Origin: Gemmatimonadota bacterium
Lineage (GTDB): Bacteria > Gemmatimonadota > Gemmatimonadetes > JACCXV01 > JAHWKZ01
DNA length: 7,875 bases
NCBI GenBank assembly: GCA_019347645.1
Contig: JAHWKZ010000067.1
Location: 1 to 7,875, forward strand
Direction of reading: 5' to 3'
Of the stretch, positions 1 through 5,878 are shown in pieces; the stretch's first letter is position 1; each line of letters starts with the position of its first letter. The position numbers and the translations under genes are program-made. Under the pieces are notes generated by a model. It did no database searches, had not been told where the DNA came from, and saw only the letters and a program-made list of their open reading frames with translations.

Positions 1-261
1 ATGGACGAGCTCGGCGAGGAGGACAAGGAGATCGTGAACCGTGCGCGGCGGATCCAGCGGTTCCTTTCGCAGCCGTTCAACGTCGCCGAGCAGTTCACCG
101 GAACGCCGGGCACGTACGTGAAGCTCGAGGACACCATCCGATCGTTCCGGGAGGTCGTCGAGGGGAAGTGGGACCACCTTCCCGAGCAGGCGTTCTACAT
201 GGTGGGAACGATCGAGGAGGCCGCCGAGCAGGCCGAGCGGATGGAGCGCGACGCGACGTAG
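1..261 (+). CDS. atpD: F1Fo ATP synthase subunit beta, C-terminal fragment
   Basis: This is the last 86 codons of the catalytic beta subunit of the F1 sector, which makes or hydrolyses ATP at the alpha/beta interfaces on the cytoplasmic face of the membrane. The 5' part, including the Walker motifs, lies before the window. The visible part is the conserved C-terminal helical domain: MDELGEEDK at residues 1-9, then RIQRFLSQPF, VAEQFTG, TYVKLEDTI and DHLPEQAFYMVGTI, all beta-subunit signatures. The ATG at base 1 is an internal Met, because the family is about 460-480 residues long. The gene ends with TAG at 259-261, and atpC follows after 16 bases, the usual beta-epsilon order at the end of an atp operon. 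Identification is certain; only the length is incomplete. Confidence 0.97.
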   Translation: MDELGEEDKEIVNRARRIQRFLSQPFNVAEQFTGTPGTYVKLEDTIRSFREVVEGKWDHLPEQAFYMVGTIEEAAEQAERMERDAT

Positions 262-277
262 GAGGAGAGAAGGTACG

Positions 278-703
278 ATGGCGAACTATTCACCCGCCGG
301 ATCCGATCGGGGGGCGCTGAACGTCCGGATCATCACCCCCGAGCGGGTCGCCTGGGAAGGCGACGCCGACGCCGTGGTGGCGACCGCCTACGACGGCGAG
401 TTCGGTATCCTTCCGGGTCACGCGCCGATGATGGTGGCGCTCGGGATCGGCGAGTTCCGGATCCGCCAGGGCGAGCGCTACGAGTGGCTCGCCGTCGGCG
501 AGGGCTTCCTGCACGTGCTCGACGACGTGGTGACGGTGCTCACGCCCTTCGCCGAGTCGGCCCGGGAGATCGACGTGGAGGAGGCCCGCCGCCTCGAGAT
601 CACCGCCGCCGAGAACCCGCTGCTGCAGGGTTCGATCCTCGGCGAGGAGCAGCGTCGGCGACTGGGGCGGATCCGGGAGAGAGTGGCGCGCCGGGCGCGC
701 TAG
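278..703 (+). CDS. atpC: F1Fo ATP synthase subunit epsilon
   Basis: This encodes a 141-residue epsilon subunit, part of the rotating central stalk that couples the c-ring to F1 and can inhibit ATP hydrolysis. The N-terminal beta-sandwich (about residues 14-95) carries the family hallmark DGEFGILPGHAPMM near residues 39-52, followed by LGIGEFRI. The last 45 or so residues form the charged helical C-terminal domain, rich in Glu and Arg, so the inhibitory helices appear present. Length is normal for the family. The ATG is chosen because a strong purine-rich ribosome-binding site (GGAGGAGAGAAGG, 261-273) lies just upstream and the gap to atpD is only 16 bases. It should be co-transcribed with atpD. 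Its stop faces the oppositely oriented M23 gene across a 441-bp gap. Confidence 0.96.
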   Translation: MANYSPAGSDRGALNVRIITPERVAWEGDADAVVATAYDGEFGILPGHAPMMVALGIGEFRIRQGERYEWLAVGEGFLHVLDDVVTVLTPFAESAREIDVEEARRLEITAAENPLLQGSILGEEQRRRLGRIRERVARRAR

Positions 704-902
704 GAGCTTTCCCCCCGCGTCGGCCGTCTGTCCCCAACCGTCCCCACCCGCTCCACAATCGATTCGACAGACACGCTCCACGCGATCCCCGAGCCGCGGA
801 CCCCTGGCTCCTTCGACCGGCGCGATCCCGCCCATCTGGGGACGGATCCGGCACCCCCGAACTCGGCGTCGGGACGCGGGTTTCGCGCTCCCGCCCCCAT
901 TT

Positions 903-921
903 TGTGGATAACTGTGGAAAA
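903..921 (-). promoter_or_regulatory. Tandem DnaA boxes
   Basis: On the minus strand 911-903 reads TTATCCACA, the exact DnaA-box consensus. Bases 921-913 read TTTTCCACA, one mismatch from it and a variant seen in many origins. The two are in the same orientation, 10 bp apart, so they lie on the same face of the helix, as expected for cooperative DnaA binding. A consensus 9-mer beside a near-consensus copy is unlikely to be chance in such GC-rich sequence. The gap before dnaA contains nothing comparable. Confidence 0.75.
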
Positions 922-1057
922 CCCGGCGCCGGATTTTTAGAAGACCACGGAAGACGTTGTCGAACAAGGAGTTGTGCCGCTATGTATCGATCAGCTTCCA
1001 TTCGAGCCTATGCACAAAACGGCGGACGGCAGGAGGCTTTATGTCGAGAGGGAGCGC

Positions 1058-1082
1058 GCGATCGGAACCGCCGCCCGATCGC
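1058..1082. repeat. Inverted repeat, 8-bp stem and 9-base loop
   Basis: GCGATCGG (1058-1065) pairs perfectly with CCGATCGC (1075-1082). It lies 63 bases beyond the M23 stop codon, next to a second hairpin at 1087-1108. There is no T-tract, so it is not a standard intrinsic terminator. It could stabilise a 3' end, block read-through between converging genes, or be part of the candidate origin. Confidence 0.4.
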
Positions 1083-1086
1083 CTTC

Positions 1087-1108
1087 GGGGGTCCGCTCGG
1101 AGACCCCC
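1087..1108 (-). terminator. Possible terminator hairpin of the parA-parB-M23 operon
   Basis: GGGGGTC (1087-1093) pairs with GACCCCC (1102-1108) around an 8-base loop, 37 bases beyond the M23 stop. The strong GC stem suits a transcript 3' end, but no run of T follows on either strand. Termination here would have to be U-tract-independent or Rho-assisted. The terminator role is inferred from position and stem only. Confidence 0.35.
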
Positions 1109-1144
1109 CGCAGTCGAGCCTCGTCGGCCTCCCTCCGTGGGTGA

Positions 1145-1920
1145 TCAGTTCAGATACGCGTCCGGATCCACCGCGCGTCCCCGCCGCCGCACCTCGTAGT
1201 GCAGGTGGGGCGCCGTCGACCGGCCGCTGTTCCCGCTGTAGGCGATCGTCTCCCCCCTCTCCACCGGGTCGCCCCGCTGCACGAGGACCAGGGCGTTGTG
1301 GCCGTACATCGTCGTGAACCCGTCCTGGTGGCGGAGCAGGACGTACTCCCCGTAGACCGGATCGGATCCGGCGCGCTCGACGACGCCCTCGGCGGTGGCC
1401 ACGACCGGTGTGTTGACCGGGGCCGCGATGTCCACGCCGGGGTGGTGGTCGGGGCCGGTGAATCCGGCGGTCCGGAACCCCTTGATCGTGAGCGGCCAGC
1501 CCCCGGGGACCCCCGGCCCGTCGGCGGGAGACTGCGCGGTCTGGCCCGTCGCCGCCAGATCGAGGGCGTTGGGCTGCTCCTCGGCGCCCACCTCGGCGCC
1601 GGCCTCGCCGGTCTCGCCCTGCAGGCCGGCCATCTCCCGGATCTGCCGGTAGGCGGCTTCGGACCGGGCCAGGTTCCCGGCGATCGCCTCGATCTTCTCG
1701 TTCTCGGCCGCCAGCCTCTCGTTCTCGCGCTCCAGCATCGTCACCCGCGTCGCGCGCGCCGCGACCCGGGCGTACGTGGCGACGGCCGCCACCGCCAGCA
1801 GGGCGGCGAGCGCGCCCGCCGCGGCGAGGAGCTTGAGCCATCCGTAGGAGAGACCCGCACCCGGTGCACGTTCCGCTCGTCGTGGGGGACGACGAGGAGG
1901 GTCAGGTACTTCTTGCTCAC
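1145..1920 (-). CDS. Membrane-anchored M23 metallopeptidase, apparent 2-bp frameshift near 1850-1856
   Basis: This is a predicted LytM-type cell-wall endopeptidase that would cut peptidoglycan cross-bridges outside the membrane. GTG 1920-1918 overlaps the parB stop (GTGA) and gives SKKYLTLLVVPHDERNVHRV, a typical start for this family, but that frame stops at 1743-1741 after 59 codons. The anchor and enzyme continue in another frame: YGWLKLLAAAGALAALL, a coiled coil (ERENERLAAENEKIEAI), then the M23 domain. Zinc ligands are present as HPGVD (H159 and D163 of the restored protein) and HLH (238-240), with YGH at 205-207. Removing one TC unit from the minus-strand TCTCTCC gives a clean 257-residue protein. 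As read, only GTG 1792-1790, inside the membrane segment, could start the enzyme frame (215 residues). It may be a sequencing error, a decaying gene or frameshift-controlled. Confidence 0.85.
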
Positions 1921-2813
1921 GGGCCGGTCCCGTGGAGGACCGCGACGATCCGCTCGAAGTCCTCGAGCGAGTAGAAGGCGATCTCGATCCGCCCCTTCCC
2001 CTTGCGCCCGGCGTGGACGCGGACGCGGGTGCCGAGCGAACGCTGCAGCGTCTCCTCGATCCGCGCCCTCTCGAGCTCGCCGGCCTCCTCCTCGCGACTC
2101 GGTCCTTCGGTCGCTTTCGGACCGGCGTTCTCCCGCTTCACGAGCCGCTCGACCTGACGCACCGACAGCTCCTTCCCGACCACGCGCTCGGCCAGCTCCG
2201 GAATCCGATCCTTCGCCTCCAGCCCGAGCAGCGCGCGGGCGTGACCGGCGGTGAGCGCGCCTTGCCGGACCCGGTCCCGGACCGCCTCCGGCAGGTCGAG
2301 GAGCCTGAGCGCGTTCGCCACCGCCGATCGGCTCTTGCCCACCTCCCGGGCGAGCTCCGCCTGGGTCAGGCCGAACTCGTCGAGGAGCTGACGATAGCCC
2401 CCCGCCTCGTCGATCGGATCGAGGTCCTCGCGCTGGAGGTTCTCGATCAGGGCCAGCTCGAGCATCTCCCGCTCCTCGACGTCCCGGACGATCACCGGCA
2501 CGGTCGACCGACCGGCGCGCTGGGCGGCCCGCCAGCGCCGCTCGCCGGAGACCAGCTCCCAGCCGTCGGCGTCCCTGCGGGGGGCGACGATCAGCGGCTG
2601 GAGGATGCCCTTCTCGGCGATCGAGGCCGCGAGCTCGACCAGCGTCTCCTCGTCGAAGCTCTGCCGCGGCTGGAAGCGGTTGGGCACGATCCGTCCGACC
2701 GCGACCTCGCGGACCGATCCGGGCTCGGTAGCGGGTTCCCCTCGCGCGGCCTCCAGTGCCGACTCGCCGAGGAGGGCTCCTAGTCCTTTTCCGAGGCGCT
2801 TCCGGGTGGGCAT
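1917..2813 (-). CDS. parB: Chromosome-partitioning protein ParB (CTP-dependent parS clamp)
   Basis: This 298-residue protein binds parS, uses CTP to close into a clamp and spreads along nearby DNA to mark the origin region for segregation by ParA. The start RKRLGKGLGALLGE (4-17) is the basic motif that stimulates ParA ATPase. The CTP-binding core has QPRQSF (48-53), LQPLIVA (71-77), GERRWRA (90-96) and ENLQRED (124-130). A helix-turn-helix (LTQAELAREVGKSRSAVANA, 149-168) reads parS. A charged linker (about 228-245) leads to the C-terminal dimerisation domain. Length is normal. Its ATG lies 34 bases inside the 3' end of parA, behind GGAGGAG with an 11-base spacer; this start is fixed by the conserved N-terminal motif. 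Its stop overlaps the M23 GTG by 4 bases. ParB may also regulate this operon through the parS sites in parA. Confidence 0.97.
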   Translation of the reverse strand: MPTRKRLGKGLGALLGESALEAARGEPATEPGSVREVAVGRIVPNRFQPRQSFDEETLVELAASIAEKGILQPLIVAPRRDADGWELVSGERRWRAAQRAGRSTVPVIVRDVEEREMLELALIENLQREDLDPIDEAGGYRQLLDEFGLTQAELAREVGKSRSAVANALRLLDLPEAVRDRVRQGALTAGHARALLGLEAKDRIPELAERVVGKELSVRQVERLVKRENAGPKATEGPSREEEAGELERARIEETLQRSLGTRVRVHAGRKGKGRIEIAFYSLEDFERIVAVLHGTGP

Positions 2814-3751
2814 CGCTGGATCAGCTCCTCCGCGAGCTTGAGGTACCGCACGGCGCCGATGGACTCGGCGTCGTAGAGCAGGGCGGGCTTGCCGAAGCTG
2901 GGGGCCTCCGACAGCCGAACGTTTCGGGGAATGACCGTAGCGTACACCTTCTCCCCGAAGTAATCCACCGCCTCCTCCTCGACCTGGCGGGCGAGATTGA
3001 GGCGGGAGTCGTACATCGTGAGCAGGACCCCCTCGATCTCCAGACCCGGATTGAGGTTCTTCTGGACGATCCGGATCGTGCCGAGGAGCTGGCTGAGGCC
3101 CTCCAGGGCGTAGTACTCGCTCTGGATCGGGATCAGTACCGCATCGACCCCCGCCAGGGCGTTGACGGTCAGCAGGCCCAGTGAGGGCGGGCAGTCGACG
3201 AGCACGTAGTCGTACTCGTCCCGCACGGGCTCGAGCGCCTGACGGAGGCGGTGCTCGCGCGCGACCTCCCCCACGAGCTCGATCTCCGCTCCGAAGAGAT
3301 CCACCGTGGCCGGGACCAGGTCGAGCGCGGTGAGGCCGGTCCCGACCCGGACCTGCTCGAGGGCCGCCCCTCCGACGATTACCTCGTAGATGCTGCCCCT
3401 CAACGACTCCTTGTCCACGCCGAGGCCGCTGGTCGCGTTCCCTTGTGGGTCGATGTCGACCAGCAGCGTCCGCATCTCGGCCACCGCCAGGCTCGCCGCG
3501 AGGTTCACCGCGGTGGTGGTCTTGCCCACCCCGCCCTTCTGGTTCGCGATCGCCAGGACGCGGGCTCGGCGGGATGTTTCACGTGAAACGGCTCCGCCGT
3601 CGGGTGCGGTCGGTGTTTCACGTGAAACGGTATCCTCGGTCACCGGCGGCTCCTCCAGAAACGCCGCGGCGAGCTCGGCATCGAGTCGCGTCCGCGCCTC
3701 CCGTGCAGTCGGCGGGTCGACGCGATCTCGAACCGGCGGGCTCTTCGTCAC
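2780..3751 (-). CDS. parA: Chromosome-partitioning ATPase ParA (Soj), N-terminal extension carrying parS
   Basis: This 323-residue Walker-type ATPase binds nucleoid DNA as an ATP dimer and is released by ParB, pulling parS-ParB complexes apart. The deviant Walker A motif KGGVGKTTT is at 72-80, followed by LLVDIDPQGNATSGL (switch I region) and YDYVLVDCPPSLGLLT (Walker B). The C-terminal part has PRNVRLSEAPSFGKP, typical of chromosomal ParA. Before the core (RVLAIANQ, from residue 64) sits an extension of about 62 residues, rich in Pro, Glu and Thr. It contains the peptide VSRET twice (42-46, 55-59), each encoded by a parS palindrome. The GTG start at 3751-3749 is supported by GGAG five bases upstream; a later start would give a family-standard length, so it is likely but not proven. 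It overlaps parB by 34 bases. Confidence 0.96.
   Translation of the reverse strand: MTKSPPVRDRVDPPTAREARTRLDAELAAAFLEEPPVTEDTVSRETPTAPDGGAVSRETSRRARVLAIANQKGGVGKTTTAVNLAASLAVAEMRTLLVDIDPQGNATSGLGVDKESLRGSIYEVIVGGAALEQVRVGTGLTALDLVPATVDLFGAEIELVGEVAREHRLRQALEPVRDEYDYVLVDCPPSLGLLTVNALAGVDAVLIPIQSEYYALEGLSQLLGTIRIVQKNLNPGLEIEGVLLTMYDSRLNLARQVEEEAVDYFGEKVYATVIPRNVRLSEAPSFGKPALLYDAESIGAVRYLKLAEELIQRCPPGSASEKD
3575..3590. promoter_or_regulatory. parS: parS site 1 (inside parA)
   Basis: TGTTTCACGTGAAACG matches the widely conserved parS 16-mer TGTTTCACGTGAAACA at 15 of 16 positions, and the 14-bp palindromic core (3576-3589) is perfect. It encodes the second VSRET of ParA on the minus strand. It should be a ParB loading site about 0.8 kb from parB. 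Confidence 0.95.
3614..3629. promoter_or_regulatory. parS: parS site 2 (inside parA)
   Basis: This 16-mer is identical to the first parS, again with a perfect core (3615-3628) and the same final A-to-G difference from consensus. It starts exactly 39 bp from the other copy, which keeps it in the same reading frame, and encodes the first VSRET of ParA. Two close sites should strengthen ParB loading. Confidence 0.95.
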
Positions 3752-3904
3752 CGAGGCTCCGGTCGGATGAGGGGAGAAACGGAGAGGTGATCGCCCCGGG
3801 TTCGATTCCGGCAGGCTCTCACCATCCAGTCTTCGTCAATTTGGTGGCGGAAGGCGCGGGAGGCAAGCGGATCCGCCGGGGCCGGAGGCGGCCTTCCCGG
3901 GCGT

Positions 3905-5632
3905 TCACCCTTCCTCGTCCTTCCCGGCCGCCTCCTCCTCGGAGGCCTCGGTGCGCTGCATCCCCCGCCGCATCCAGTACTGCTGCCCGAATGTCAGCAG
4001 GTTCGAGAAGGCGTAGTAAAGAACCAGACCGGCGGCCAGGTTCAGGAACACGAACGTGAGCACGATCGGCATCACGTACGTCATCGCCGACATCTTCGGA
4101 TCGGTGGTCATCATCTTCGACGAGGCGTACATGGTCAGCCCCATGAACACCGGCAGGATGTAGATCGGATCGGGTTGCGAGAGGTCCGCCATCCAGAGGA
4201 AGGGCTGGTTCCGCAGCTCGATCGTGGACTGGAACACGAAGAACAGGGCGAAGAGGATCGGCATCGGGAGGAGGTTCGGGAGGCAGCCGCCGAGCGGATT
4301 GACCTTCTTCTCTCGATACAGCCGCATCGTCTCCTGCTGCATCTTCTGCGGATCTTCCTTGTGCTGCTCGCGGATCCGCTGGATCTCCGGCTGCAGCTCC
4401 TGCATCGCCTGGATGGAACGGTAAGATTTGACAGTCAATGGCCACATGACCAGGCGGACCATGACGCCGAAGACGATCAGGACCAGGCCGTAGCTCGGGA
4501 TGAAGGCGTGGAGCCAGATCATGATGATGACGATCCACTTGGCGAACGGCGTGATCATCCACCGGATCCACGACCACCCGTACTGGTTGACGTCGTCGAG
4601 GCCCTCGTTGAGCGCCGCCAACCGACGGTACTCCTGCGGCCCGAGGTACAGCCGGTATCCCGCCTCCCCGCCCGTGAGGGGAGCCGCCACCGCGACCTCG
4701 AGCGTGGGGAGGCTGTCGCCGGTGGCTCCGCGGAAGGTCGCGGCCGTGAGCGGCGCGCCATCGGGCGGCGCGAGGAGCATGGCCAGGAAGTACTTGTTCT
4801 TCATGCCCGCCCAGTCGATTCGTCCCCCGAGCGAAACCGTCTCCCCCTCGTCCACGTCGCCGGCGCTCCGTGTGAGGATCTCACCGTCCACGCGGGCGAC
4901 CGCTCTCATCTGGTTGTAATCGTCGCCGGGGTTCTTCTCGTTTGACTGCAGACGTGGTGAGAAGCCGGTCACCAGGACGCCCTCCTCCTGGCCGCCGATG
5001 GAGAGCCGGTAGTCGACCACGTAGCTCCCGGGTCGGAAGCGATAGGTGTGGACGATCCGCCGTCCGCCGCCTTCCCAGGCGAACTCCAGCGTGCGCCCCG
5101 AGTCGCCCTCCACCAGCGAGAGGAGCGTGTCGCTGGGCGCGTAGGTCAGATCGTCGAGCCGAAGGCGGGTGTCCCCGAGGTCGGCCGCGCGGCGCAGGAA
5201 GACCGCGTCGGCCGGCACCAGCAGAACGGCCGAGGTGTCACTGGTGAACGACGGGTAGCGGAGGAGCTCGACCTGCTCGAGCAGCGCGCCCAGCGGGAGG
5301 AGCCGGGCCCGGTAGAGGGGAGTCTCGATCACTACCGCGTCCGGCGCTTCGGCCCCCCCGAGCAACCGGTTTCCTGGGGCCACGGCCGTGTCCGCCAGCG
5401 CCACCGCGGTGTCGGCCGGCACGGCGGGCCGCTCCACCGTGTCGGCGGGGACCGCCGCCGTGTCGGGGCGCCCGGCCAGAGGACGCGCCGCGGTGTCCGG
5501 CTCCACCACCCGGGTCGTATCCGCGGGAGCCGGCGGCTCGGGGGGCGGCGACAGCCGGCTGTACCACCACTGGCTCGCCACCAGGACGAGCGCCATCAGC
5601 ACGAACGCGAGGAGGACGCGCCGCTGGTCCAC
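3905..5632 (-). CDS. yidC: Membrane protein insertase YidC (Gram-negative type)
   Basis: This 575-residue insertase places proteins into the inner membrane, alone or with SecYEG. TM1 (about 5-22) is followed by a low-complexity linker (28-88) and a periplasmic beta-domain reaching about 340; this large domain marks the diderm type. The conserved core (about 350-555) has the re-entrant and TM2 region with YGLVLIVFGVMVRLVMWPLT, where R393 is the conserved groove arginine. Next come a cytoplasmic coiled hairpin (about 403-440), the family signature NPLGGCLPNLLPMPI (445-459), and later TM helices near 459-470, 490-505 and 517-545. The tail is acidic (EASEEEAAGKDEEG), not the long basic tail seen where YidC binds ribosomes. 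The GTG start abuts the yidD stop directly and has no clear ribosome-binding site, suggesting translational coupling. Confidence 0.97.
   Translation of the reverse strand: MDQRRVLLAFVLMALVLVASQWWYSRLSPPPEPPAPADTTRVVEPDTAARPLAGRPDTAAVPADTVERPAVPADTAVALADTAVAPGNRLLGGAEAPDAVVIETPLYRARLLPLGALLEQVELLRYPSFTSDTSAVLLVPADAVFLRRAADLGDTRLRLDDLTYAPSDTLLSLVEGDSGRTLEFAWEGGGRRIVHTYRFRPGSYVVDYRLSIGGQEEGVLVTGFSPRLQSNEKNPGDDYNQMRAVARVDGEILTRSAGDVDEGETVSLGGRIDWAGMKNKYFLAMLLAPPDGAPLTAATFRGATGDSLPTLEVAVAAPLTGGEAGYRLYLGPQEYRRLAALNEGLDDVNQYGWSWIRWMITPFAKWIVIIMIWLHAFIPSYGLVLIVFGVMVRLVMWPLTVKSYRSIQAMQELQPEIQRIREQHKEDPQKMQQETMRLYREKKVNPLGGCLPNLLPMPILFALFFVFQSTIELRNQPFLWMADLSQPDPIYILPVFMGLTMYASSKMMTTDPKMSAMTYVMPIVLTFVFLNLAAGLVLYYAFSNLLTFGQQYWMRRGMQRTEASEEEAAGKDEEG
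5384..5524 (-). repeat. Degenerate [AP]DT[ATV] repeats in the YidC linker
   Basis: YidC residues 37-83 contain six copies of a four-residue unit: ADTT 37, PDTA 45, PDTA 56, ADTV 63, ADTA 73 and ADTA 80, spaced 7 to 11 residues apart. In the DNA this appears as recurring GTGTC or GTATC on the plus strand. The region is rich in Pro, Ala, Asp and Thr and should be a disordered tether between TM1 and the periplasmic domain. Confidence 0.7.
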
Positions 5633-5878
5633 TCAGCGCGTCCGGCGGGCGTCGCCGGGAGAGCGGCTCGCCTCCGGGACCGGATCGAACCCGCCTTCGC
5701 GCCAGGGATGACACCGGACGATCCGCCGCGCGGCGAGCGCCGTCCCGCGGACCGCCCCGTGCCGATCGAGCGCCTCGATCGCGTAGCGCGAGCAGCTCGG
5801 CGTGTAGCGGCACACCGGAGGCGTCCAGGCGGTGAGGAGCTGGTAGCCGCGCACGAAGAGGATCAGCAGTCGTTTCAT
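5633..5878 (-). CDS. yidD: Membrane protein insertion efficiency factor YidD
   Basis: This 81-residue protein belongs to the YidD family of small membrane-associated proteins that improve YidC-dependent insertion. It shows the family pattern from the start: an amphipathic or hydrophobic N-terminus (MKRLLILFVRGYQLL), then CRYTPSCSRYAIEAL (23-37) with the conserved cysteines, HGAVRGTALAARRIVRC and HPWREGGFDPVP. Length is typical. The ATG overlaps the rnpA stop by four bases (ATGA) and the stop directly abuts the yidC GTG, so translation is probably coupled through rnpA-yidD-yidC. No strong ribosome-binding site is visible, which fits coupling. The motif match leaves little doubt. Confidence 0.96.
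   Translation of the reverse strand: MKRLLILFVRGYQLLTAWTPPVCRYTPSCSRYAIEALDRHGAVRGTALAARRIVRCHPWREGGFDPVPEASRSPGDARRTR

Larger units (their letters stand above)
704..1144. other. Gene-free convergent gap; candidate oriC / DnaA-binding region
   Basis: This is the longest stretch without a credible gene, lying between the ends of atpC (+) and the M23 gene (-). It holds a tandem DnaA-box pair at 903-921, and a weaker box, CTATGCACA, at 1008-1016. Degenerate TCCNCA-type sites occur at 728-736, 738-746, 749-757 and 774-782, the first three spaced about one helical turn apart. Right of the strong pair comes the 10-bp palindrome CCGGCGCCGG (923-932), then a locally AT-rich ATTTTTAGAAG, an order recalling box, GC cluster and unwinding element in known origins. 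Two hairpins lie at 1058-1108. Against an origin: transcription converges on the gap, whereas origins usually sit in divergent or co-oriented gaps. The origin call is inference. Confidence 0.5.

Noticed and set aside
922..940. GC palindrome followed by TTTTT as an intrinsic terminator of atpC
   Set aside because: CCGGCGCCGG is a loopless perfect palindrome, so it cannot form a good hairpin, and it lies more than 200 bases after the atpC stop.
1031..1199. Small plus-strand ORF of 52 codons starting at ATG 1041 behind a perfect AGGAGG
   Set aside because: The peptide is Arg/Pro/Ser-rich without recognisable structure, it runs antisense into the end of the M23 gene, and the 4-base spacer is short. 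It looks like a coincidence in purine-rich DNA.
484..1317. 277-codon plus-strand ORF overlapping atpC and the downstream gap, and minus-strand ORFs at 290-1001
   Set aside because: They overlap the certain atpC gene in other frames, have Arg/Pro/Ala-rich composition and cross the DnaA-box region without any domain.
1932..2783. 283-codon plus-strand ORF opposite parB
   Set aside because: Mirror frame of a well-supported parB gene; its Leu/Glu/Arg-rich composition is what antisense of GC-rich codons gives.
3795..3824. tRNA 3'-end-like sequence with GGTTCGATTCC and a nearby ACCA between yidC and parA
   Set aside because: The T-stem has mismatches, the distance from T-loop to CCA is one base off, and no matching 5' acceptor strand, D-arm or anticodon arm is found upstream. 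A tmRNA is also excluded by space. Most likely chance; a covariance-model search would settle it.
3873..3891. Possible terminator after yidC
   Set aside because: Only a 5-bp stem with a 9-base loop and no T-run; too weak to call.
4175..4945. 256-codon plus-strand ORF opposite yidC, and the longer one at 5048-5959 across yidC, yidD and rnpA
   Set aside because: Both are antisense shadows of clearly identified genes and show no domain of their own.
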